From Ophioderma brevispina (lineage: Eukaryota > Echinodermata > Ophiuroidea > Amphilepidida > Ophiodermatidae), in the NCBI GenBank assembly GCA_023653785.1, contig JAMKCH010051614.1:1-64000 (forward strand): a stretch of DNA of 64,000 nucleotides, in the 5' to 3' direction. Below are positions 23,390-35,033 of this stretch, piece after piece. The position numbers and the translations under genes are program-made. Below the pieces are notes generated by a model that saw nothing but the letters and a program-made list of their open reading frames with translations, was not told the DNA's origin and did not search any database. The number at the start of each line of letters is the position of its first letter. Positions within the stretch are counted from its first letter, which is position 1.

Positions 23390-24250
23390 AATATCTCTGG
23401 GCAAAATATGTCTGAGTCCTTCTGAGAAGCCCATTGCGTTGGAACTTTTGCGTTGTCATTTTGGAACGTGGGCATTCCATTAAGGAAGAATCAAGCAGAC
23501 ACCCAGATTTTGAAATTATCAACATTTTCAATGGTGAGTACCAATTGGATGCAAACTGCAAGATCAACATCTCTACGAGCAAGTTTTTGCTGAGTGGCAG
23601 CAACATACCCGTTAGTTTTTTTTGACATTAAGAGTCGAAATTGTATTGAGCCATCAGCAAACCGGGTACGTTCGGATTTTTAGAACGTCGTTAATACCAC
23701 GATCTGTTGTGCCCTTAAAACAAAGATTGCTGTGTCATGAGCGAGAGAGTGACCTTAGATTTGCAAGTGGTTCCTATGCTTTGTACAGAGAGTCATTTAT
23801 GAAAAAGATAAACAGCAGAAGACCCGATATAGACCCTTGGGGGACACCACAATTACTGGTGCAGAAGGTGGATAACTTTTCCTTCCCCATTTTGGTACTT
23901 TCTGACGGCCTCCTAGATATGCTACAGAACCAGTTAGAGTTTCCCGGCCATGCAGCGCCCCCTAAGTATGAAGTTTTATTGTATTAGGACAAACAATGTG
24001 GTGGACCATTGTCCAAAAATGCTCTTAAAATCTACAAACACTGGGGGCTCCATTAAAAACGGCCATCGTTAAAATTATCAAGAAGGTAATCAGTGACTTC
24101 AAGAAAGGCCAGGGTTGCGTGGAGTGCTTTGACCTGAACCCCGACTGTTTGGAGACAAAAAGGTAGTTTATGTTACAAAATTTCATCGAGCTGGCCATTA
24201 CTAATTTTTCAAAAATTATAAAAAACATTGTGTGGACCATACATCTGGGT
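23390..24250 (-). pseudogene. Degenerate LINE reverse transcriptase fragment
   Basis: The minus strand reads, with frameshifts and stops, FEKLVMASSMKFCNINYLFV followed by SKQSGFRSKHSTQPWPFLKS (24060-24210; matches the RT region around QxGFRxxHST), then NWFCS, then CGVPQGSISGLLLFIFFIND (about 23800-23870; RT motif B region GVPQGSxLGPLLF), then a motif-C-like AHDTAIF, and LNVKKTNG (about 23605-23640). This order is typical of CR1/Jockey/L2-type non-LTR retrotransposons. The catalytic FADD appears altered to AHD. Plus-strand open frames here are antisense shadows. Different copy and probably different family from the 37.6-kb LINE. Confidence 0.78.
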
Positions 24251-26000
24251 TCTGTAGTTATTAGTGCAAGAGTGACTCAAAACCTCTTTTACATAATTGG
24301 TACACCCTGCTTTTTTTTCCATGGTTGAATGGTACCACTCCCAGATGGATGAGACTACGGTTCATGATGTAGTTAAACGGCCTGTTATATCTGCTCAGCA
24401 TCTCAATCTTAGGAGTTTTAGGACTTATATGTCCAACCAGTTTCTTTCTGCGTCTAATGTCCCTTCAGAAGCTCAAGAACATCATCGCCACGATCTTGGT
24501 ACAGCAAACCTACTCCCTCGGTATTTGTCCTCTCCGTACATAAATTATCATAAGTTGGTTATTGGGGTGAGGCATCACCAATTCTGTCCTATATTGGAAA
24601 AAAACTGATTAAAATGCTCATCCATTAATTACCATCGTTAATTATTTTTCGCCATCTCTAATGGGTGTTTAATAGAAGGCGCTGGAACAGTATAACAGAT
24701 TTAACAGTCTTCCACAATTATTTTATTTTTTTCTAAAAAATCAACATTTCCACATGTACTATATTGAGGAATTAAAAACACCACGCTTGAGTCTAACAGG
24801 AAGATTGTTAGCTTTGTTTCTGAGGTGTCTGTAAACCGTCCCATCAACCTCATAAAGAGAATTATGAGCCCCGGGATTTTCCACGTAAAAGCTCTCTATA
24901 CGACTGCAAGGTACTCATCATTAAGCGGGGGGGTGGGTTTGTTAGGTCTTTTAACCTCTTAAAGGGGCGTGACAGCTAAGATAGAAACAAACAACTCCCA
25001 AATATATCCAGTCTAAGTCTGGGTTATCGAGGCCCAATCTTGCTCAAGGACCTGTTCCAGTCCACTATAAAAGCCAGCATCAAAAACGTACGATACGATC
25101 GAGTCTTTAATAATCTTGGGTGGCCTTTATTATGGGGTAGAGGGGGGGGGGTGGGAGGAGTCAGAAAAAAAAAAAAACAAGGGGTTATTTTTTTTATTTT
25201 TTTTATATGTGTTTTTTTCTCAATCAGCGATAAGGTTAGAGATGAGCACTTATCGTACATGTGTAATACCCCCGTTTCTTGCAACATTCATGCGTGAAGT
25301 CCAGAGTGATCACGAACAGTGAGGAATTTGAGTTAATACAGAGGGGCTGTAATAATTTGCTTAAATGTGATAAGTATTCATCTACCATGAAGCTTTCTTG
25401 ATTTCCCCGTCCTTAGGTTTAAGATCATTGCAATTGAAATCTCCCAAACATACAATCTCACTCCCCGTGGTGCGATAAGCAGCCCGATAGACTTTAAATT
25501 TCATCCAGCACCAGAATTTAGATATCCAAAGCTGGGTTACAGACATTTGAATGTAACACTCCTGCTATAATAGGGCGATGTTTATGTAAGGATATTTTCA
25601 ACCAAAGGGTGTCACCTCACAGTTTGTTTAACAAACAAGAAACACTTATGAGGACCGAGCATCCACCCGATTGTTCACAGAAAGCAAACCCCGCCATACA
25701 AGCCGTCTTACATCACATTGTAGAGATTGTAATTTTGGATATGAATTTCAGAATCATCAATATTTATCATTAAGCATGACTCTGAAATTCAAGAACTCAG
25801 GGTCACCTCATACATCAGTCCTCATTCGTCCATCTATTTAAAATGGATTGAGCATTAAATGCAAACATTTTAAGCCTTTGAGATGTTTCAAATCACCCCG
25901 TGGGATAGAATAATCCACCAACTTAGATGGGCTGGTATCGGTGATTGTGGCAAGATTTTCAGAGTTTGCAACTATAACTCGGATACCTCATTCATCATGC
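24251..26000. other. No gene seen; purine/pyrimidine-rich low complexity near 25138-25215
   Basis: A G run, an A run and a T-rich run follow one another at 25138-25215. A 24297-24608 open frame on the plus strand has no recognisable domain and I do not call it a gene. Confidence 0.45.
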
Positions 26001-29000
26001 CACGTGGACATATCCATACCTATCAGTTTTTTTTTGACATACGTTTTGTATTCTGTGACAGCTATCTGCCACACGTCCATTGCATGACAAGGGATTTTTA
26101 CAAGTATCACATGTCACACTACGGTTGGTTTTACAATCGGGCGATTGCAAACGATCATGGGATTTAGAACAGGACCGGGGTTATTTTCAAACATCATTAA
26201 ATAAAGTTTATCCGGTGGCCATGATATGTACTACATTAGTTAGAGTTATAAGACAGGTTTGCCATAATAACTACCCCTTTGTATATTAATGTCCAAGTTC
26301 TTTTTAAAATTAAGACAGTAAATAGTGTAAAAATGCGTTCTAATGAAAGGAACCTTCAATGTCAAGTCCATAAGTATTACTTTTGTTAAAGTAAAAAGAG
26401 ACTGGTAGCAGTCCTCAAATCTTCCGTAAAGGAAAGCATATTCAGTACATGTAGGCTGCATAGCATTCATCTTGCAAGGATTGATCCAGTCTATTTACGA
26501 ACAGCAGTTTGGGGAAATGTTCCATATAAGTTTCCAGGGATGCATGGATAAAGGATGAATCACTATGTTGGGTTTTGAATTGAAGTGATCAGACCTAATC
26601 CAAGCAGTATAAAAGGTGATTTACTGCCATTAGTCCATAGAGTGTCCTTGAATAGGCTTACTAGAGATTTTGCAGCCAAGGATGTGATGATGAAGATGAG
26701 ATAACTGTATACTATGTTATAAATGTGTAGACAGTATAACCAGTGTTCACAAACAGAAAAGATCCCGAACACATGACAAAGGGATCGTTGACAGTGCAAG
26801 GGTTTAGATTTAAAAAATGGTTTCCTCCTCACTTAACTGCTCCAGAATTTTCAGCAATTCGTGTAATCAAGTGTGTTTTTACCTTTATGACACAAAATTA
26901 TCAGAGCACACGGAGGGAAGGAGACTAGCGCATGTACACTGGAACAAGTACATATACGATACAATCTAGTACATAACAGCATAACCCGATCATTACTGAA
27001 TTCTTACCCGCATTTCTTCACATATATTTCAAGTGGAGAAGAAACACGCATCGCATAATAGAACATTGAGAACAATTTTTAACATGGATATACAACAACC
27101 TACCTAAGCGTGAACGCCCTGGAAATCCTGGACCCATCCACGCCTGGGCAGGGGAAGGAACTCGGACCTTTGCAAGAACTTCTTGCAAGAAAGAATAATA
27201 AGTATGTTAGCGATGGGCACCACTAAAATAAGCTAATTATGTTATTTCCCCCAATTTCAACAGCAACAGACCATTGAAAAGTCTACACTTGTTTTATCTG
27301 CATATTAATTCTCAAGGCGCATACATGATTTGAAGCAGTTGAAACCCAACTGTTGTTTTTATATTTACTTTCAGAGACACAGCTTTTCCTGTACAAGCTC
27401 GAAATGTAGTTCAGTGACTTGGGTTTAAAAGATCCAGGATCCATTTTCTTTCGTTGTGGGGCACCCATAACTATCAATAGTAATACCATGATGCACATCA
27501 TCCGTTTAAATGGTCAATTTTAGGGTCATAGTGCAGTTAGTGTCCTCTGTAAACGGGCCACGACCTTTTGCCCACCCAACCAAATCATTGCGACATTAAT
27601 CATTCATAGTTTGAGCGTATGTAATGAATTCCCCCTTTTCACAGACACGGGCAACCATCCAATCACCACTGATCAATGACATGCTTTGGAGGATCGATTA
27701 CCCACCCACTGTGTGCATGAACATTGGCCGAGTAGGCCTTTTTTAAACACATGTTGTAACCCTTGTTCAAATGGGCGTTTCGATCTTTTTCAGTACCGCA
27801 TGTCAACCAAATATACCTCACCATGTCGAGAATAAGTTAGCTGGTTGTCAGCTTCTACGCAAGTATAGGTCTAACCGTTTGTCCATGGCGCCCTCTTGAA
27901 TCTGCTCAGCAATCACTGGTGATTTTTGCCATAGAGTTAGCATTATGCCTACCAAATAACCACTCTTTAAAAGTAACCATTTCCGGATTTTTTCTGAATG
28001 TTCTATCTAATAAAATTCACATATGTTATGATTGATAATATATTCTACAATTTCGAGCTTCTACAAAGAAAATCCATTGAGCACTTTCTCGCAACGACGT
28101 GAGTTTCTCAGTCTATGCGTTAAGCACAGGCGTACGCATGAAGGTCATAGGGCCTATGAATGCAATGTGTGCACAGTGAATAGGGAAATTGGACAGTAAC
28201 TGCAAGATGCGAAAACTTGGAAGGGACAAGAGCGCTCTGGATACGAGGGACGATATTGTTTGCGAGGTTTCATAGCAGTTGTTAATGAGCCCAAATAGGA
28301 ACAAGTGGCCCCAAAACCACTGGCGAGTTGCCAAAATGTGTAAAACGTTTTTCTATGGAGTTAACTGCGCACTATGATGAGATTGAGATTGTTTCCGTAT
28401 TGAAATACTGTTTACACCAATTTGGCTCTCGACGACCCTCCAACTAGGTGTTCCGATTATGTGGCAAAGAGTAAGGGTGTAACACAATATATGACCCTAG
28501 GTGACCATGATGACATTTGACCTATCGCTACCGGCCCATAAGCCCATTGTATCAGTATAAGAATACCAAATGGAAACTTAACTGCACTAAACGGGTAGCA
28601 AAACATTTTAACCAAGAGTAAAATGTAATTACATTGTCTTAGAAAAAAATAGAACGACCGTTGACACCAGAATGGCTTTTTAACTTCCTAATCTGGTATC
28701 CCACATAAGACCTCTCAAGCATACCAAGTATGACTTGATCAATCACTGCAATAAAAGCTAGACAAACATAAGTTAAGTATAAATGCACTGACACGGAAAT
28801 TGGTACAGGGTTAATATGCAGCCCTTTAAGACTGCCTTATCCAGCATTCTAAGACACCCAAGGTGCGGCCTTGGAAGCTAAAATTTAGCCCAAATTTGAG
28901 TTACAATGGCGCAATCCTTACCCGAAAATGGTGGGAGTGGCCCTCCACGGTTATAAAAAAAAACAGCATTGGTGAAAATTGTCATATGGGTAATTAGTAT

Positions 29001-30744
29001 AATTTTGATATTCAATATCAGCACGGTTTGTAATATGGATGTTGCAGGTTTATTTTATAATTTACATCTCCCAATATGTTTTAGAGCAGCCGTACAGAGT
29101 GCTTTTTTGGTTTTTTTGGGAATAATGGGTTTTGTGACAGTGTTCATACACCAAAAAGAGCTGTGTTTTTTTGTTTTAAGTCGAGTGTTCCTGTAGGCCT
29201 TGGGCCCATTTTTCCATATTTGACCAAAGAAAATAGAACACTGTTATGAAAAGTAACAATGTTCATACAACTACCGTCTTGTATTCTTTTGTCGGCAAGG
29301 CGAAAGACCTTTAAATTTATACCTGTGGGTAAATATTTAGACATGTGTAATGGTTTCAATAAAATAATAACATTAGTGGCATTTAAAAGAATCTTTTAAA
29401 CAGTAGGGGGAAATGGTAACATCCACCCCCCAATGCATTTGCATATTTGGGATTTTGGAGGCTTGTGCTATGCCTTCTATGCCTAAGGCAAATGTATGAC
29501 TTTGATTAAATACCGATTCTTTAACATGAAACCAGCTACTGAAAAGTAGCTCAATTGCCAAAAAATTTTTTGCCAAAAAAATCTATTGGAAGCATGACTT
29601 GTATTCATGTTTACTCACTCACTGATATTTGTGCCAAAAAATAGCTATACGCGTTTCTGCTGTTTTTGTAAAATGGCAAAAAATACCATAAGGAACACTT
29701 TCATTTTCTAAAAATTAGCAACACAAGCCCAAGATAAACTAATTTTGTTTCTGATAGCCTAGGATGAAGATATAGTGTAAAAAAAAATGAAAAAAAATAT
29801 TGATGCGATCTATGTTTTCATTTGCTTTTAAAATTACCATTGTTAAAGCAAATTTAAGATCGCATGGGGTGGAAATTCTCAGACCCCCATGCCAAATCTG
29901 AGAGAGTGGTTGCAATGTAATTTCTTATACCAAACACGAACATTTAAAGTTCATTGTTGGAACATAAATATTCATATGAAAATTAATGCTACAAAATCAA
30001 ACGGGCAGTTGCAAAAAAATGAGAAATTCCGAAATTTACTGGTCAATTTGGTGGTATTATTAAGGTAAGAAAAATTAGAGGTGGGCTATAAAGCAAAAAA
30101 TAAGGGGGGTTCAGATTTGTAAAACTTTGTGTGCATGATCTTTCATAAACTTCATGCTAAGCAAAAATGAACAATTTTGGGCCAACCTTCATGTTCCAGC
30201 CACAGCCTGGGATTCTCGCAGTCATCAACACTTAAGGCCGAGGGTGGAGTACACAGGGGCAGTCTCTGGAGTACTTGTTTTAGTGTTTTTGAAGATGCAG
30301 GAAGAGGTTCAGGAGCAACAAAAATTTTAGGAACGTTCTGGCAATTATGTCAAGATGGTTTGAAAGTTTCAGAAACAGGGAAAACCCGATTTTTGAAATT
30401 TTGAAGTTTCAAAAATAGAAATGATTCCTATATAAAACAGGAAGGTGGGCAGGGTATGTATATATGGTACTGAAGCAAACTTATATAAACTTAGTAAACA
30501 AAGAACAATTTTTTAATTAATGAACGCAGAATTGAAAGAAATACTTTAATATTCTTTAAGGCTGAGTTGACGGTCTTTCTGATTGCAACCTCGTATTAAA
30601 GGGTACACCCAGTCGCAATCACTTGCCAAAATTGGGGACCCAGGTTCACTCATCAATATACGAATTAAATACAGTAAAAACCATTCCCCTTTTTGCAAAA
30701 TTATGATTCTTGTAATTTATGATCCTTTCCAAACAAAACATGAT
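26001..30744. other. No gene or clear repeat seen
   Basis: This is the quietest stretch of the window: only short frames without domains. A small imperfect inverted pair (GATGCGATC...GATCGCAT) at 29803-29863 is the only structure noted. Confidence 0.45.
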
Positions 30745-31560
30745 ATGGTTAACGACAATGAGAGATTTCACATAACAGGTGTCCCTAAAAAGGTTAAAAC
30801 TGATTTTTGCTTTAAAGAGACACTGGCACATTTGGAAAATAGTGCGCCCTCAAGATTTTTCAAAATCAATATTTTTGCTTGGTTGTAAGGCTTTTATATA
30901 CAAAAGCCCTCACCCGAAGGATTAAGACTAAACCAGCTTCCTTATGGGTAAACAACGGTTATATAATTTAGCGTCGACGGTGACATTAAATTCAGCAGAC
31001 GACCAAAATGGCGTTTAACACAAGAACACGCACGCCGTATGCATGTTTCCCACGCTATGCACACTGTTTGATCGGTCTATACCCTTTGTGGTTTTAATAT
31101 CAGTGAGTACGAGTCAAAAATATTCATGTAATATACACATTTGTTGATTAAAGTTATGGAAAACTTAAAAGTTGGCCTACAAATTACCTGGATGTCTTTA
31201 TCCTCATATCAATGTCCCTATCTGTCTTGGGGTATGTTATTTTTATGTGTAAAATATCTCTCTGTTCTTTCAATGGCCTATCATTTGAGAGCAAATTGAA
31301 GAAATTTCATATTTTGTGAAAATGTGCCAGTGCCGCTTTAATATAAATCTTTAATGTGAAAGGATTAAATTGGGAATTATTTCTTTGGTACAAAAATTGT
31401 GAAATTTCTAATTTACTCTATGAGCAAATACTAAATTCATCTTATGTTTTATATTGAAATTAAGCAAATGAAAATTGCCTTTTGTTTTTACTTTTAAGGC
31501 AATTCTGTAGCCAAATACAAGGTAAGAAATCGATTGGTCCCCACCCCAGAAACTACCCCT
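30745..31560 (+). mobile_element. TTAA-type MITE interrupted by a nested element
   Basis: The outer element starts near TTAACGACAATGAGAGATTT (30749) and continues with CATAACAGGTGTCCCTAAAA; after the insertion it resumes with GGATTAAATTGGGAATTATT, ACAAAAATTGTGAAATTTCT and CCAAATACAAGGTAAGAAAT. The same order occurs uninterrupted at 37321-37605 and 60935-61295. Confidence 0.68.
30816..31337. mobile_element. 522-bp TTAA-flanked DNA transposon with 18-bp TIRs
   Basis: TTAA at 30812-30815 and 31338-31341. The left terminus AGAGACACTGGCACATTT and the reverse complement of the right terminus AGCGGCACTGGCACATTT differ at two positions. It interrupts the MITE at 30745-31560. A homologous inverted copy is at 17002-17790. 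No transposase frame. Confidence 0.82.
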
Positions 31561-31599
31561 TATAACATTGGGAATCTTACAATACCATTATCTGTAAAA

Positions 31600-31691
31600 A
31601 TTAAACTGGGAATTATTTCTTTGATACAAAAATTGTGAAATATCTAATTTACTATTGGAGTAAATACTAAATTCATCTTATGTTTTATATT
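31600..31691 (+). repeat. Second partial copy of the MITE interior next to the ZNF-B stop
   Basis: TTAAACTGGGAATTATTTCT, ACAAAAATTGTGAAATATCT and CTAAATTCATCTTATGTTTT repeat the sequence at 31366-31465. The copy ends within a few bases of the ZNF-B stop codon, so the 3' end of that gene borders, or was reshaped by, this repeat. Confidence 0.6.
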
Positions 31692-33260
31692 TCAGTCTAA
31701 TTTCAAAGAGACCATATATGCGCCTCCTATGACAAAATATGTGTCTCCTTTATGTGACATTTCATGTTTTTGCTTTTCAGCAATTTGAATAAATGCCGTT
31801 TCACAGTACTGGCATTTATAACATTTGGGTGCAATTTTCTTTTCACGGTATTGAGATTTATTGGATCTTTTACCTGTGTGAGGTTTAACACCTGTGTGTG
31901 GTTTAACACCTGTATGGCTCATTTCAAGATCCTCCTTGTGTGATTTGAGTGTAAATCTCTTTTCACAGTTCTGTGATTTATGAGATTTTTCACCTGTGTG
32001 AGGTTTTACACCTGTATGGCTTATTTCATGATCTTCTTTGTGTGATTTGGGTGTAAATCTCTTTTCACAGTACTGGTATTTGTCATTTTTATGTATCATT
32101 TCATGATATTTTAAGTTATCCTCAGAGGTGAATCCCTTTCCACAGTACTGGCATAAGTGAGGTTTCTCGCCTGCATGAATCATTTCATGAAGTTTCTTTT
32201 CTCCAGCTGTGATAAAACACTTCTCACAATACTGACATTGGTAAGGCTTTTCACCTTCATGTGTCATTTCATGTGGTTTTTGGGCAACAATCACTTTCTT
32301 TTCATTGTTCTGCTGACATTTGTGAGTTTTATCACCTGTATGGCTTATTTCACGATCTTCTTTGTGTGATTTGGGTGTAAATCTCTTTTCACAGTACTGG
32401 TATTTGTCATTTTTATGTATCATTTCATGATATTTTAAGTTATCCTCAGAGGTGAATCCCTTTCCACAGTACTGGCATAAGTGAGGTTTCTCGCCTGCAT
32501 GAATCATTTCATGAAGTTTCTTTTCTCCAGCTGTGATAAAACACTTCTCACAATACTGACATTGGTAAGGCTTTTCACCTTCATGTGTCATTTCATGTGG
32601 TTTTTGGGCAACAGTCACTTTCTTTTCATTGTTCTGCTGACATTTGTGAGTTTTATCACCTGTATGGATCATTTCTTGATGTTTCTTGTTCAAAGAAATA
32701 GTAAACCTCTTACACCAGTACTGGTATTTGTGAGGTTTGTTGGCCATGTGAGGTGTATCACCTGTATGGGTCATTTCATGTCTTTTCTTTTCTAAAGCAG
32801 CAATAAATCTCTTTTCACAGTGCTGACATTTGTAAGGTTTTTCACCTGTATGTGTCTTTTCATGTCTTTTCTTCTTACTAATGTTAATGAATCTCTTTTC
32901 ACAGTATTGACATTTATGAGGTCTTTCACCTGTATGTATCATTTCATGTTGTTTCTTGTGATTAGCATTGATAAATCTCTTTTCACAGTACTGACATTTG
33001 TGAGGTCTTTCACCTGTATGGGTTATTTCATGCTGTTTCTTGTTCCAAGCATAAGAAAAGTTCTTGTCACAGTGCTGACATTTGTAAAGTTTTGTCAAAT
33101 CAGAAACTTTCTCAGTGTTATACAAATATGGTCTGATGCTCCTCCTCGTATGGAAGTGAACATGGGATAGGTACTGTGGAACATTGTCAAATTGTCGTCT
33201 GCAGTATTTGCACACAAGTGGCTTTAACACACCCCAAGGTTTCTTCTCATTGAGTTCCAT
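31692..33260 (-). CDS. Poly-C2H2 zinc-finger protein, terminal exon (ZNF-B)
   Basis: Predicted nuclear nucleic-acid-binding protein, 522 aa, paralogue of ZNF-A. The N-terminus MELNEKKPW with an isolated C2H2 finger at 17-37 and SIRPYLYNTE matches ZNF-A closely. Canonical fingers start at residues 61, 89, 117 and 145; then come fingers lacking cysteines (YQYWCKRF, CQQNNEKKV, KYQYCEKRF). Residues ~201-308 and ~309-416 are a near-identical in-frame duplication, each with two intact fingers. The C-terminus has degenerate fingers (SQNCEKRF, SQYREKK) and one last intact finger (CQYCETAFIQIAEKQKHEMS plus H). Linkers are TGEKP-like, also HAGEKP and HEGEKP. A splice acceptor lies two bases before the ATG. 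It keeps a full-length open frame despite losing cysteines, suggesting partial relaxation. DNA target unknown. Confidence 0.88.
   Translation of the reverse strand: MELNEKKPWGVLKPLVCKYCRRQFDNVPQYLSHVHFHTRRSIRPYLYNTEKVSDLTKLYKCQHCDKNFSYAWNKKQHEITHTGERPHKCQYCEKRFINANHKKQHEMIHTGERPHKCQYCEKRFINISKKKRHEKTHTGEKPYKCQHCEKRFIAALEKKRHEMTHTGDTPHMANKPHKYQYWCKRFTISLNKKHQEMIHTGDKTHKCQQNNEKKVTVAQKPHEMTHEGEKPYQCQYCEKCFITAGEKKLHEMIHAGEKPHLCQYCGKGFTSEDNLKYHEMIHKNDKYQYCEKRFTPKSHKEDREISHTGDKTHKCQQNNEKKVIVAQKPHEMTHEGEKPYQCQYCEKCFITAGEKKLHEMIHAGEKPHLCQYCGKGFTSEDNLKYHEMIHKNDKYQYCEKRFTPKSHKEDHEISHTGVKPHTGEKSHKSQNCEKRFTLKSHKEDLEMSHTGVKPHTGVKPHTGKRSNKSQYREKKIAPKCYKCQYCETAFIQIAEKQKHEMSHKGDTYFVIGGAYMVSLKLD
32011..32658 (-). 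repeat. 324-bp tandem in-frame duplication inside ZNF-B
   Basis: Copy 1 (about 32011-32334) and copy 2 (about 32335-32658) are offset by exactly 324 bp (108 codons). By eye they differ at two positions (near 32029/32353 and 32290/32614), giving H/R and I/T changes. The unit holds two intact C2H2 fingers flanked by two defective ones. Near identity implies a recent event or gene conversion. Confidence 0.92.
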
Positions 33261-33285
33261 ATCTGAAAGTGAAAAGATATGAGAA
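33261..33285 (-). promoter_or_regulatory. Splice acceptor before ZNF-B exon
   Basis: The minus strand reads CTTTTCACTTTCAG, then AT and the ATG. As in ZNF-A, two bases separate the AG from the ATG, so a phase-1 upstream exon would join in frame. Confidence 0.7.
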
Positions 33286-33294
33286 TGTCATAGA

Positions 33295-33445
33295 ATTGGG
33301 TAAGAATTTTGTATTGTGCCACAAACCTATAATGTATCCGGCAGCCTTAACGGAATAAACTGCATGTTGAAGGATATGTGGTGGCAGAATACTGAATTCA
33401 TTTGCCGGGTAGGTCAGGATATCTGTACTTGTTACAGACAAGCAA
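33295..33445 (+). repeat. Dispersed repeat copy
   Basis: AATTTTGTATTGTGCCACAA, GCAGCCTTAACGGAATAAAC, TGCATGTTGAAG and GTGGTGGCAGAATACTGAAT occur in the same order as in the copies at 2850, 12728/14208 and 52215. It lies in the putative intron just upstream of ZNF-B. Confidence 0.6.
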
Positions 33446-34314
33446 AAATCTGATTTTGATTTTTTCGAGTTTGATTTAATTGGCAAGTCACTGAGAGTGC
33501 CTGTAATTGTTCTTAGGACTAAGTCACATTAACATTTTATGGGTTTGCTATGTCATCAATAACTTTATTTTCAAGACATAAGTCAAATATTCAATTAGAT
33601 CTTATTCTGTTAAAAGAATATGAGTTGGAAAAAAAAACTGGCCCAAATTTGTTTCAATTCTTGTGATATTGAAAGAAAAAATACACATTTTATTAACTCA
33701 GTATATTTCAAAGATATCCAAGAATGTCATTAATACATTGAAGTTTGAGCAAATTCTACCTATAGTTTACAAATGATTGTACAAAATTGGAGTCATTGTA
33801 AATCATTCTATGGCTTATATGTAAGTCATTGAGTACTAAACTGTGTTCAATGCTTTTTGACAAATAACATGCACGTGTGAGCATCATTTATTTAAAAATA
33901 GCCTGCCAAACTCAAATCGTGGGGGTTATACATTAAAATGTATTGAATAATGATTACTGCTTCTCGATCAGTTGAGGAAATCATTCAATTAAATTACTGT
34001 ACCGTACCAGACACTGCATGCTGCAAACAATCCATTGATTACTTGCTTTGAATCTCCGTTAGGTTTATTCATCTCAGATTTAACAGAGCGAACCAAACAT
34101 GGACAGGGATATGGAATGAAATGATGTGTTACAATATCCTGGAACACAAACCTGCTTTTAGTCCATATGACATTCTTCATTGCCCTGTGCTTTTATTATT
34201 TCACTTATTCATGAGTAGCATCTTTATTGTGTGGTTTCACCCAGGGGGTTCTCAATTATATATGCCTGCAGACCAAAGAGGACCAAAATATTTCTCTAGC
34301 TGTGCACTACAATA
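33446..34314. other. No gene seen; putative intron or 5' flank of ZNF-B
   Basis: AT-rich, short frames only. Confidence 0.45.
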
Positions 34315-34460
34315 ATTGCATATGTGCAGTTTATCACCTGAATATATTATTTCATGTTTCTTGCCCAGGTTTTTTCTGTGAATTGAGAGATATAAATCTT
34401 ATTTCTCAGTACTGGCATTTCAGCCGCATTTGTAAGGTTTCTCTCCTTATGTTGTGACAG
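34315..34460 (-). pseudogene. Zinc-finger exon relic
   Basis: The minus strand reads GEKPYKCG, a stop, then a piece corresponding to YCEK (CCAGTACTGAGAAATAAG), then KKHEI-like and a terminal SGD linker, interrupted by stops and indels. On the plus strand this appears as TCTCAGTACTGGCATTT and TTGTAAGGTTTCTCTCC, the same antisense signature seen throughout both ZNF exons. It is a third, dead member of the local family, about 1 kb upstream of ZNF-B. Confidence 0.7.
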
Positions 34461-34496
34461 ACATGGCAACTTAATGTGTCCAATAAGCATTAGGTC

Positions 34497-34560
34497 AGGG
34501 GTTCTCAATAGGCGGCCCGCGGGCTAAATCCGGCCCGCCAACCATTGATTTTTGGCATTT
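34497..34560 (+). mobile_element. hAT-like terminus (single end)
   Basis: CAGGGGTTCTCAATAGGCGG then CCCGCGGGCTAAATCCGGCC resembles the common CAGGGGTTCTCAA end of hAT-type elements. Similar short ends occur at 34243 and 34912 in the same orientation. No inverted partner was found, so these are solo or truncated ends. Confidence 0.45.
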
Positions 34561-35033
34561 GACTTCCTCAAGAATATAAAGCATAACATTAGAAATTCAG
34601 GTGTACTTGGCCCTCAAGTAGGGAACTTTCAAATATGTTTGTCATTCTATGGCCCTTCAGCTAACATTATATAATATTTGATGGCTGAGGTTGATAACAG
34701 AAAATATCGCCCAAGCCTAGATCAAATATCAGGCGAGTCGAAGACAACCGAAAAGTCATCCAGTATTATTATTATTATTATGCATGAAGAAGCTGACTTG
34801 ACAAAAATAGTTTTAAAATGGCTTCAAAACTATTTTTGCGCATTGTGCAGTGTTGGGCGGTACGCACTGCTCGCATTGCAGTATTGCACACCAGATGCAT
34901 AATACTTAATACAGGGGTTCTCAATTATAAGTATATTTATATATAAAAGTGTAAACTGACAATACTTGGCATATTCAATGGACATTACTTTTGGTAAATC
35001 TCCACACAAACTGTTGATACCTACAAAGCCTAA

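Noticed and set aside
23622..23987. 121-aa plus-strand protein containing PDIDPWGTP
   Set aside because: It is antisense to the reverse transcriptase GVPQGS motif region of a LINE relic.
24297..24608. 103-aa plus-strand open frame
   Set aside because: No recognisable domain; adjacent to a LINE relic in AT-rich DNA.
29803..29863. Possible third GTGATGYGATC MITE
   Set aside because: Only a ~60-bp imperfect inverted pair; ends and target duplication do not match the 250-bp family.
19376..30196. 17-bp inverted match GGAACATGAAGGTTGGC between 19376 and 30180
   Set aside because: Short, isolated, and no similarity beyond it was seen; may be chance.
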